From Microbacteriaceae bacterium (GTDB taxonomy: Bacteria; Actinomycetota; Actinomycetes; Actinomycetales; Microbacteriaceae): a DNA stretch of 5,084 bases. Shown here piece after piece: positions 1-4,604 of this stretch. The stretch lies in assembly GCA_012511645.1 (NCBI GenBank), contig JAAZFP010000335.1, positions 1 to 5,084 on the forward strand, written 5' to 3'. A program made the translations under genes and the position numbers. The notes below the pieces were generated by a model, which saw nothing but the letters and a program-made list of their open reading frames with translations, ran no database searches and had not been told where the DNA came from. Every line of letters begins with the position of its first letter. Position 1 is the first letter of the stretch.

Positions 1-63
1 CGCTTCGAGGGGACATATTCTGCTTATTCTCTCACAGTCTGAACTCAGATACTGGCGATGACG
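1..63. other. Unassigned window edge left of the rpsT terminator
   Basis: I find no gene I can support here. The plus strand is open for only 13 codons in frame 1 before a TGA at 40-42, so the tail of a rightward gene ending there is possible but unproven. On the minus strand an ATG (about 15-17) opens a frame that runs out of the window, with only a weak purine-rich stretch upstream, so the start of a leftward gene is equally possible. Confidence 0.3.
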
Positions 64-98
64 CGAAAACGCCCCCGGTCTCGCCGGGGGCGTTTTCG
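64..98 (-). terminator. Strong intrinsic terminator of rpsT, symmetrical enough to work both ways
   Basis: A perfect 15-bp stem pairs 64-78 with 84-98 around the 5-nt loop TCTCG (79-83). The core is a CCCCCGG/CCGGGGG block flanked by an A4 run on one side and a T4 run on the other, so RNA from either strand ends the hairpin with a U-run. It begins 17 nt after the rpsT stop codon, as expected for a single-gene terminator. Because it is symmetrical, it could also stop transcription arriving from the left. Confidence 0.93.
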
Positions 99-115
99 TC
101 ACTCAGCCGATGGGC

Positions 116-376
116 TTACAGTGCTGCGAACTTCGCGGCAAGCTTCGACTTGCGGTTAGCTGCCTGGTTCTTGTGAATGACGCCCTTTGATACAGCCTTG
201 TCAAGCTTCTTCGTTGCCAGCTGCACCTTCGGCGCAGCAGCGGCCTTATCACCGGCAGCGATTGCCTCGCGGGCATGACGAATTACGGTGCGCAATTCGC
301 TTTTGTGCGCACGATTGCGCTCGGTTGCCTTTTGGTTGGTCTTAATGCGCTTGATCTGCGACTTGATATTTGCCAC
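116..376 (-). CDS. rpsT: 30S ribosomal protein S20 (bS20)
   Basis: This 86-residue protein is S20, a small-subunit protein that binds 16S rRNA (the 5' domain and helix 44) during early 30S assembly. The sequence shows the typical N-terminus MANIKSQIKR, a very basic composition, the conserved NRAHKSELRT stretch (residues 21-30) and the late IHKNQAANRKSKLA motif (67-80). Length matches the family (about 86-88). The start is GTG at 376-374, preceded by AAGGA at 387-391. The next in-frame Met option would remove the conserved N-terminus. It appears monocistronic: about 230 nt of non-coding DNA lies upstream and a strong hairpin lies 17 nt downstream. A non-AUG start is also known for E. coli rpsT (UUG), where it is tied to autoregulation; whether that applies here is inference. 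Confidence 0.98.
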   Translation of the reverse strand: MANIKSQIKRIKTNQKATERNRAHKSELRTVIRHAREAIAAGDKAAAAPKVQLATKKLDKAVSKGVIHKNQAANRKSKLAAKFAAL

Positions 377-386
377 GGGTGTGCGG

Positions 387-391
387 TCCTT
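387..391 (-). promoter_or_regulatory. Ribosome binding site of rpsT
   Basis: The minus strand reads AAGGA ten nucleotides before the GTG start of rpsT. The spacing is slightly long but workable. It supports GTG at 376 as the true start. Immediately upstream is a tandem ATGACGT repeat. Confidence 0.7.
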
Positions 392-445
392 ACGTCATAA
401 CGTCATTTGGGATATTCAGTCGGTGAGAGAGGGCACCTTCTGAGT

Positions 446-463
446 GTGTGGATCACTCCACAC
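446..463. repeat. Perfect 7-bp inverted repeat (hairpin or operator) upstream of rpsT
   Basis: GTGTGGA (446-452) and TCCACAC (457-463) are perfect reverse complements around the 4-nt loop TCAC. There is no T-run on either side, so it does not look like an intrinsic terminator. It lies about 70 nt upstream of the rpsT start, where it could be a protein-binding site or part of an RNA leader. On the minus strand it contains TGATCCACA, one mismatch from a DnaA box; this may be chance. Confidence 0.5.
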
Positions 464-605
464 GCAAGCCAATGAATAAGCCTACCAGAGTTCCCTCCCA
501 CTTGCTTGCGCCTACGTTGCATCGCTTTCATGGTCATCTTGACCGCGGTCATCGCAAGCCCCGTCACTCAGAACTGGTCGTTGCTCGTCAGGGACGAACC
601 TGCGA

Positions 606-1067
606 TCACATTCTGCGAAGCACAAGTGGGGCGTCGCCCCATGGTTCCACTGCTTGACGCTCAGCATCGGTGAGTCGTTTCGGCTTCAGCGAGGTACCGT
701 CAACGATGACCAGATTCGAAATCGCGCGTGCAACAACTTTGCGCTCCTGCGAGGCACCATCAAGAATCTCGCAGTGCACTTCGAAACTTGAGCCACCGAC
801 CTTGCCGATCCACAGCTCGATCTTGGCTGGCTTCGTCGAGTACTCGAGCACGGCGATGAACTCAATACACTGCGTTGCCAGCAGCATCTTATGAGGGTCA
901 TCGTGCGTGCCGTGAAAGAGCCCATCCATGCCGGTATGCACCCCACCAGGACCGAATACCCGGACACGAGCTTCTTCAAGATACCTCGCGAATGACACAT
1001 TATTCACATGCCCGTACTCATCCTGATCCCCCCACCGAAGCGGAAGTTCAACCAGCACCCGCGCCAC
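606..1067 (-). CDS. Acyl-CoA thioesterase, hotdog fold (4HBT/YbgC-like)
   Basis: This 153-residue protein is a single hotdog-fold domain that should hydrolyse an acyl-CoA thioester in the cytoplasm. The key motif is RWGDQDEYGHVNN at residues 11-23, the family's typical loop plus helix start; D14/D16 and H20-N22-N23 are the positions usually tied to catalysis and substrate binding. SFARYLEEAR (25-34) continues the central helix, and the rest has the expected strand pattern (for example KIELWIGKVGGSSFEVHCEIL). The chain length is usual for a stand-alone 4HBT protein. The start is GTG at 1067-1065, placing R11-W12-G13-D14 at the expected distance from the N-terminus. It begins 10 nt after the ettA stop with no clear Shine-Dalgarno sequence, so translation probably depends on coupling to ettA. 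The substrate is unknown. Placement directly after ettA is, from memory, recurrent in actinobacteria. Confidence 0.88.
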   Translation of the reverse strand: MARVLVELPLRWGDQDEYGHVNNVSFARYLEEARVRVFGPGGVHTGMDGLFHGTHDDPHKMLLATQCIEFIAVLEYSTKPAKIELWIGKVGGSSFEVHCEILDGASQERKVVARAISNLVIVDGTSLKPKRLTDAERQAVEPWGDAPLVLRRM

Positions 1068-1077
1068 GAAGCAGCGC

Positions 1078-2757
1078 CTAGTCTCTGGTGAGTTTGCGGT
1101 ACGTCACCCGGGAGGGTTTCGCAGCCTCTGGGCCAAGTCGATCAACCTTGTTCGCCTCATACGCTTCAAAGTTGCCCTCAAACCAGTGCCAATTTGCCGG
1201 GTTCTCGGCTGTGCCCTCATAGGCGAGAATGTGAGTCGCGATGCGGTCGAGGAACCAACGATCGGGGGTGATCACCACCGCGCACCCAGGAAACTCAAGC
1301 AGAGCGTTCTCAAGGGACTGCAGCGTTTCGACGTCAAGGTCGTTCGTGGGCTCATCGAGCAGAAGCAAGTTACCACCCTGCTTCAACGTGAGTGCAAGAT
1401 TCAATCGGTTGCGCTCACCGCCCGAGAGTACACCAGCCTTCTTCTGCTGGTCTGGCCCCTTAAACCCGAACTTCGTGACATAGGCGCGTGAGGGAATCTC
1501 CGTCTTCCCCACCGTAATGATGTCCAGCCCATCGCTCACGACCTCCCAGAGTGTCTTCTCTGGATCGATTCCGCCTCGGCTCTGGTCAACGTAGCTGATC
1601 TTCACGGTCTCGCCGATCTTCAGCTCGCCGGCATCCAGCGGTTCAAGCCCAACGATGGTCTTGAACAGCGTCGTCTTTCCGACACCGTTCGGGCCGATCA
1701 CACCAACAATGCCGTTCGGCGGAAGACTGAACGACAATCCATCGATCAGTGTGCGGCCTTCGAAACCCTTCTGCAGGTTCTTCGCCTCGATAACGACGTT
1801 GCCGAGCCGAGGACCTGCGGGAATCTGAATCTCTTCAAAATCAAGCTTGCGAGTGCGCTCGGCCTCGGTTGCCATCTCCTCGTATCTCGCCAGGCGGGCC
1901 TTCGACTTCGCCTGACGACCCTTTGCGTTCGACCGAACCCAGTCCAGCTCGTCCTTAAGTCGCTTGGCAAGCTTCGCATCTTTCTTCCCCTGGACGTCGA
2001 GCCGTTCGGCCTTCTTCTCCAGGTAGGTCGAGTAGTTGCCTTCGTAACCGATCAGACGACCACGGTCGACCTCAGCGATCCACTCGGCAACATTGTCGAG
2101 GAAGTATCGGTCGTGGGTAATGGCAATGACAGCACCCGGATACTTTTGCAAGTGCTGCTCAAGCCACAGCACGCTCTCTGCGTCAAGGTGGTTCGTTGGT
2201 TCATCAAGCAGCAGCAGATCTGGCTTCTGCAACAGCAGACGCGCAAGAGCGACACGTCGCTTCTCGCCGCCTGAGAGATTCGAGACCATTGCATCACCGG
2301 GAGGCGTGCGCAGCGCATCCATCGCCTGCTCGAGTTGGTTATCGAGATCCCACCCGTCCGCAGCGTCAATGTCTTCCTGCAGCGTGCCCATTTCGGCAAG
2401 CAATGCATCAAAGTCAGCGTCGGGCTCAGCCATCAGCGCAGAAATCTCGTTGAAGCGATCAACCTTCGCCTTGATCTCAACACCCTCTTCGATGTTCTGA
2501 AGCACTGTCTTCGACTCGTCGAGCTCAGGCTCCTGCATCAAAATACCGACGGTGTAGCCAGGCGCGAGCGCAGCCTCACCGTTTGATGGGGTATCAAGAC
2601 CCGCCATGATTTTCAGAATCGTGGACTTACCGGCGCCATTCGGCCCGACCATGCCAATCTTTGCGCCGGGCAGAAACGCCATCGTCACATCGTCGAGAAT
2701 GAGTTTTTCGCCAACCGCTTTGCGCGCGCGAACCATCTGGTAAATGTATTCAGCCAT
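1078..2757 (-). CDS. ettA: Energy-dependent translational throttle protein EttA (ABC-F ATPase)
   Basis: This 559-residue soluble ABC-F protein has two ATPase domains and no membrane segment. The family member EttA binds the ribosomal E site and gates entry into elongation according to ATP/ADP. Domain 1 shows Walker A GPNGAGKST (38-46), a charged arm insertion (about 95-138), signature LSGGEKRR (161-168), Walker B with catalytic E186 and switch H215 (ITHDRYFLD). The basic coiled linker (about 240-315) follows. Domain 2 shows Walker A GPNGVGKTT (355-363), signature LSGGERNR (444-451), Walker B LLLLDEPTND with E469, then ITPDRWFLD, where P498 takes the place of the usual switch histidine. Length and the arm insertion fit EttA better than Uup, YheS or YbiT. 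The start is ATG at 2757 with purine-rich AGAGAG just upstream. A TGGTAGCTT extended -10-like sequence (2776-2768) is a weak promoter hint. The thioesterase gene follows in the same unit. Confidence 0.97.
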   Translation of the reverse strand: MAEYIYQMVRARKAVGEKLILDDVTMAFLPGAKIGMVGPNGAGKSTILKIMAGLDTPSNGEAALAPGYTVGILMQEPELDESKTVLQNIEEGVEIKAKVDRFNEISALMAEPDADFDALLAEMGTLQEDIDAADGWDLDNQLEQAMDALRTPPGDAMVSNLSGGEKRRVALARLLLQKPDLLLLDEPTNHLDAESVLWLEQHLQKYPGAVIAITHDRYFLDNVAEWIAEVDRGRLIGYEGNYSTYLEKKAERLDVQGKKDAKLAKRLKDELDWVRSNAKGRQAKSKARLARYEEMATEAERTRKLDFEEIQIPAGPRLGNVVIEAKNLQKGFEGRTLIDGLSFSLPPNGIVGVIGPNGVGKTTLFKTIVGLEPLDAGELKIGETVKISYVDQSRGGIDPEKTLWEVVSDGLDIITVGKTEIPSRAYVTKFGFKGPDQQKKAGVLSGGERNRLNLALTLKQGGNLLLLDEPTNDLDVETLQSLENALLEFPGCAVVITPDRWFLDRIATHILAYEGTAENPANWHWFEGNFEAYEANKVDRLGPEAAKPSRVTYRKLTRD

Positions 2758-2809
2758 ATCGCTCTCTAAGCTACCAGTCTTCGTGGTTCACCGCTGTTGA
2801 TCACGAGTG

Positions 2810-2825
2810 AAAACTGGCCCGCCAG
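2810..2825 (-). terminator. Weak hairpin with T-run after the lipoprotein gene
   Basis: On the minus strand CTGG-CGGG-CCAG is followed directly by TTTT, 22 nt after the lipoprotein stop codon. The stem is only 4-5 bp, so termination would be partial at best. It suggests that ettA has its own promoter in the remaining 50 nt, but some read-through from the lipoprotein gene is likely. Confidence 0.35.
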
Positions 2826-2847
2826 AGCCAAATACAGTCGGCGTGGG

Positions 2848-3327
2848 TCACCAGTCGATCACGCGCGTCTCACCGATGAGACACAGCGTCTGATCGGGGC
2901 CAACCGCAGGTTGCACCGACGTGACAGTACTCCGGTCCGACTCATTGATCTGACCGATGAGGCACTCACTCCCAAACCTCGACGACACATAAATATGATC
3001 AGCAACCAAGTGGGTCTTACTCTCGTCGAAACTCACCTGCATCGTTTCCCTGTCAAATCCAGCAGCAAGTAACGCTGACACGACGGGGGCTCCTCGAACC
3101 GGTTCGCTCCCCGTCGAGAACTGGTGCAGCACCTCGGTGAAATACGGGAGGTTCTCTTCCGCGGTACCGTCAGCCACGAGTGACGGCGCAGACTCTTCCG
3201 CCGGTCGCTCTTGAACGTTCTCTTGCGGGGCGGCGCGCTCAGGCGGAGCTGGCACGCAGCCAACGACGCCGGCCAACACAGCAAAAGCGATCATCGCGGT
3301 GACGAGCGTGCGGCGCGAGCGGTGCAT
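2848..3327 (-). CDS. Small secreted lipoprotein of unknown function (DUF6993-like)
   Basis: This 159-residue precursor has a lipoprotein signal peptide: basic n-region (R3, R5, R6), hydrophobic core about 8-22 and a lipobox V21-V22-G23-C24, so C24 should be lipidated and the protein anchored outside the membrane. A Pro/Glu/Ala-rich linker (about 25-50) leads into a compact domain (about 55-159). That domain has two cysteines, C122 and C149, each starting the tetrapeptide CLIG, which could form a disulfide outside the cell. It ends in TRVIDW. From memory this resembles the actinobacterial DUF6993 lipoproteins of Microbacteriaceae; I could not check this. No enzyme motif is visible. The start is ATG at 3327 with a weak GCAGG upstream. 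It is divergent from ssb and on the same strand as ettA, 90 nt upstream of it. Function unknown. Confidence 0.85.
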   Translation of the reverse strand: MHRSRRTLVTAMIAFAVLAGVVGCVPAPPERAAPQENVQERPAEESAPSLVADGTAEENLPYFTEVLHQFSTGSEPVRGAPVVSALLAAGFDRETMQVSFDESKTHLVADHIYVSSRFGSECLIGQINESDRSTVTSVQPAVGPDQTLCLIGETRVIDW

Positions 3328-3380
3328 GCCTGCCAGTGTATCGACCGTAGATGTGGGCGTCTGAGAATCCTCCCGCTTCG

Positions 3381-3389
3381 TCGTCCACA
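3381..3389 (+). promoter_or_regulatory. Near-consensus DnaA box
   Basis: TCGTCCACA differs at one position from TTGTCCACA, the form favoured in high-GC actinobacteria. It points the same way as the perfect box 37 nt downstream, which strengthens both. It could equally be chance in isolation. Confidence 0.4.
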
Positions 3390-3417
3390 GGCCTCTGATC
3401 GAGAAGATTTGCCCGAG

Positions 3418-3426
3418 TTATCCACA
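3418..3426 (+). promoter_or_regulatory. Perfect DnaA box upstream of ssb
   Basis: TTATCCACA is the strongest known DnaA-binding nonamer. It sits about 100 nt upstream of the ssb start and is followed by an AT-rich run TTTTTGTCAATT. Inferred role: DnaA-dependent regulation of ssb and/or the divergent lipoprotein gene, or DnaA titration. The region is too small, and has too few boxes, for a replication origin. Confidence 0.6.
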
Positions 3427-3515
3427 TTTTTGTCAATTCGCATCACCAGCGCCAGCGCATCAGTCATCATCGTCACAACGCCAACCCGGCGTCCATCAGC
3501 AACGAAGCATCAACG

Positions 3516-3521
3516 AAGGAG
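3516..3521 (+). promoter_or_regulatory. Ribosome binding site of ssb
   Basis: AAGGAG lies 7 nt before the ATG at 3529, ideal spacing. It decides the start: the same frame stays open far upstream (to about 3211), but that part only shadows the lipoprotein gene on the other strand. Confidence 0.9.
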
Positions 3522-3528
3522 CCCCAAC

Positions 3529-4035
3529 ATGTCACTCACCACCATGACTGTCGTCGGAACGGTTGCAACTGACCTCAAACTCATCCGCACCGCTTCCGAT
3601 GTGAACCTCTGCTCGTTCCGCCTCGCTCACGATGAGCGACGGTTTGACCGGCAGAAGCAAGCCTGGGTGGAGTCCAATACAAATTGGTTTCGCGTCACCC
3701 TCTTTCGGTCTCTTGCAGAGCACGCACACGAGTCTTTTCAGAAGGGCGATCGGGTCATTGTGAAAGGCAGGCTCAGAGTGAGAGAGTGGGAGAACGGTGA
3801 GAAGCGCGGCACCTCTGTCGAAATTGAAGCTGACGCGATTGGACACGACGTGCGCTGGGGCGTGACACAGTTTGAAAAGCGGACGCGCGCAACACACGAC
3901 CGGCAGCAGAGCCACGAACATCATGATGAAGCCTTTGTGCCCGTAGCCGATACCGTTGACTCGCCTTTCCGTGCAGCATCACGTCGACAGGAGATCACTT
4001 CAACTGAAGTGGAATCAGAGCAGGCGGCAGCATAA
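3529..4035 (+). CDS. ssb: Single-stranded DNA-binding protein, paralogue type with atypical C-terminus
   Basis: This 168-residue protein has an SSB-type OB fold over about residues 1-112. Visible family features are the opening strand TVVGTVATD (7-15), FRLAH (30-34), the WFRVTLFRSLAEHA stretch (53-66), GDRVIVKGRLRVREWENGEKRGTSVEIEADAIGHD (73-107), and aromatic residues W46, W53, W87 and W110 suited to stacking with DNA bases. It should coat single-stranded DNA in replication, repair or recombination. The tail (113-168) is polar with a His-rich patch (H123-H132). It lacks the usual terminal acidic -DDxPF tip that recruits partner proteins; a similar DTVDSPF lies internally at 141-147, followed by 21 further residues ending in EQAAA. 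Divergence from the main Ssb suggests an accessory paralogue, with the housekeeping gene (next to rpsF/rpsR) presumably elsewhere. The gene stands alone, converging on msrA. Confidence 0.9.
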   Translation: MSLTTMTVVGTVATDLKLIRTASDVNLCSFRLAHDERRFDRQKQAWVESNTNWFRVTLFRSLAEHAHESFQKGDRVIVKGRLRVREWENGEKRGTSVEIEADAIGHDVRWGVTQFEKRTRATHDRQQSHEHHDEAFVPVADTVDSPFRAASRRQEITSTEVESEQAAA

Positions 4036-4037
4036 GG

Positions 4038-4086
4038 CACCAATTCACGCGGGCACAAGCCGCCGACTCACCGCAGGTAATTGGTG
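4038..4086. repeat. 8-bp inverted repeat spanning the ssb/msrA convergent ends
   Basis: CACCAATT (4038-4045) and AATTGGTG (4079-4086) are perfect reverse complements separated by 33 nt. The left arm starts 2 nt past the ssb stop. The right arm lies inside the last codons of msrA. Between the genes (32 nt) I see no GC-rich hairpin with a T-run, so this long-loop structure is the only candidate for a shared 3'-end signal. Confidence 0.35.
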
Positions 4087-4592
4087 AATGATGCGCGCAC
4101 CTTGTTGACCTTCGGCACGGCAACCGCCACGCAATAGCCTTGTGTCGGGTTCTTCGCAAAAAAGTCTTGGTGCGCCTCAGGTGCCGGGTACACCTCACCT
4201 AACGGTTCGATTGTCGTGACAACGTCACCTGGCCACATCTCGGCTGCTCGATGCCGCGCTGCTTCGAACAGCTCCCGCTGTTCGGGGTCAGCAGCAAACA
4301 TGGCAGACCGATACTGTGTGCCAATATCGTTGCCCTGGCGGTTGAGTTGTGTTGGATCATGCATCGTGAAGAACGCATCGAGCACGACATCTGCAGGAAG
4401 AACACTCTCGTCGAACGTCACCGCAACCGCTTCAGCGTGACCGGTGGTCCCTGTGCAGACACCTTCGTAACTCGGGTTCACGGTTTCGCCACCAGTGAAG
4501 CACGAGTGCACATCGATGACCCCGCGAAACACCCGGTATGCCGCATCGAGGCACCAGTAACAACCGCCGGCAAGCACAAATGTCGTTGGCAT
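4068..4592 (-). CDS. msrA: Peptide-methionine (S)-S-oxide reductase MsrA
   Basis: This 174-residue cytoplasmic enzyme reduces methionine-S-sulfoxide, free or in proteins, repairing oxidative damage with thioredoxin as the usual reductant. The active-site motif is GGCYWC (9-14), with nucleophile C11. By alignment with E. coli MsrA (offset 40) the other functional residues are present: Y42, E54 (GHAE), D89 and Y94 (NDIGTQYRS). C154 in the late QGYC motif is the likely resolving cysteine. Oddities are C14 where many MsrAs have Gly, and C31-F32 replacing Gly-Tyr of the usual GYTGG. The start chosen is ATG at 4592-4590, since AAGGA (4600-4604) lies 7 nt upstream. An in-frame GTG at 4622 would overlap nadE and adds ten residues without family support. 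It follows nadE by 11 nt and is probably co-transcribed and translationally coupled. No msrB is visible. Confidence 0.96.
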   Translation of the reverse strand: MPTTFVLAGGCYWCLDAAYRVFRGVIDVHSCFTGGETVNPSYEGVCTGTTGHAEAVAVTFDESVLPADVVLDAFFTMHDPTQLNRQGNDIGTQYRSAMFAADPEQRELFEAARHRAAEMWPGDVVTTIEPLGEVYPAPEAHQDFFAKNPTQGYCVAVAVPKVNKVRASFTNYLR

Positions 4593-4599
4593 GGTTTGT

Positions 4600-4604
4600 T
4601 CCTT
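4600..4604 (-). promoter_or_regulatory. Ribosome binding site of msrA overlapping the nadE stop
   Basis: The minus strand reads TGAAGGA, where TGA (4606-4604) ends nadE and AAGGA is the Shine-Dalgarno sequence of msrA, 7 nt before its ATG. The one-base overlap favours re-initiation by ribosomes finishing nadE and fixes the msrA start at 4592. Confidence 0.85.

Larger units (their letters stand above)
377..605. other. Non-coding region between the thioesterase gene and rpsT (rpsT leader/promoter region)
   Basis: This holds the rpsT upstream region, read leftwards, and the 3' flank of the thioesterase gene. I see no tRNA and no convincing sigma-70 hexamer pair. Structures present are a 7-bp hairpin at 446-463, a tandem ATGACGT repeat on the minus strand (392-398, 400-406), a GGTCA/TGACC inverted repeat (532-544) and the adjoining palindrome GACCGCGGTC (541-550). 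A minus-strand frame of 54 codons (403-567, GTG start) spans most of the space but lacks a ribosome binding site. No hairpin with a T-run follows the thioesterase stop, so some read-through into rpsT is possible. Confidence 0.6.
3328..3528. other. Divergent promoter region between the lipoprotein gene and ssb
   Basis: This 201-nt non-coding stretch must hold promoters for both flanking genes. It contains two same-orientation DnaA-box sequences (3381-3389 and 3418-3426), an AT-rich segment just after the second box (3427-3438), a short direct repeat CAACGAAG (3500-3507 and 3511-3518) and the ssb ribosome binding site. I see no clean -35/-10 pair. TTGCCC (3409-3414) lies 17 nt before GTCAAT (3432-3437), which is a poor -10. 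TACACT on the minus strand just upstream of the lipoprotein start is another weak candidate. Confidence 0.6.

Noticed and set aside
532..553. GGTCA/TGACC inverted repeat, GACCGCGGTC palindrome and GGTCATC direct repeat considered as an operator
   Set aside because: The arms are only 5 bp, it lies far from any start codon, and no regulator gene is nearby. Noted only as part of the intergenic description.
470..605. Possible tRNA or riboswitch between the thioesterase gene and rpsT
   Set aside because: No cloverleaf, T-loop or CCA-type end could be assembled on either strand, and no known riboswitch core was recognised.
448..657. Plus-strand 69-codon ORF
   Set aside because: It overlaps the 3' end of the thioesterase gene in antisense, has a low-complexity His/Arg composition, and has no ribosome binding site.
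2768..2776. Extended -10-like TGGTAGCTT upstream of ettA as a promoter
   Set aside because: There is no matching -35, and the implied start would make the transcript almost leaderless. Too weak to list as a feature.
3095..3106. 12-bp palindrome CGAACCGGTTCG, resembling a LexA/SOS operator
   Set aside because: The GAAC/GTTC halves are separated by 2 nt, not 4, and it lies inside the lipoprotein coding sequence. Most likely a chance codon arrangement.
3211..3528. Upstream extension of the ssb frame giving a 274-residue protein
   Set aside because: It runs antisense through the lipoprotein gene and has no family similarity. AAGGAG at 3516-3521 marks the start at 3529.
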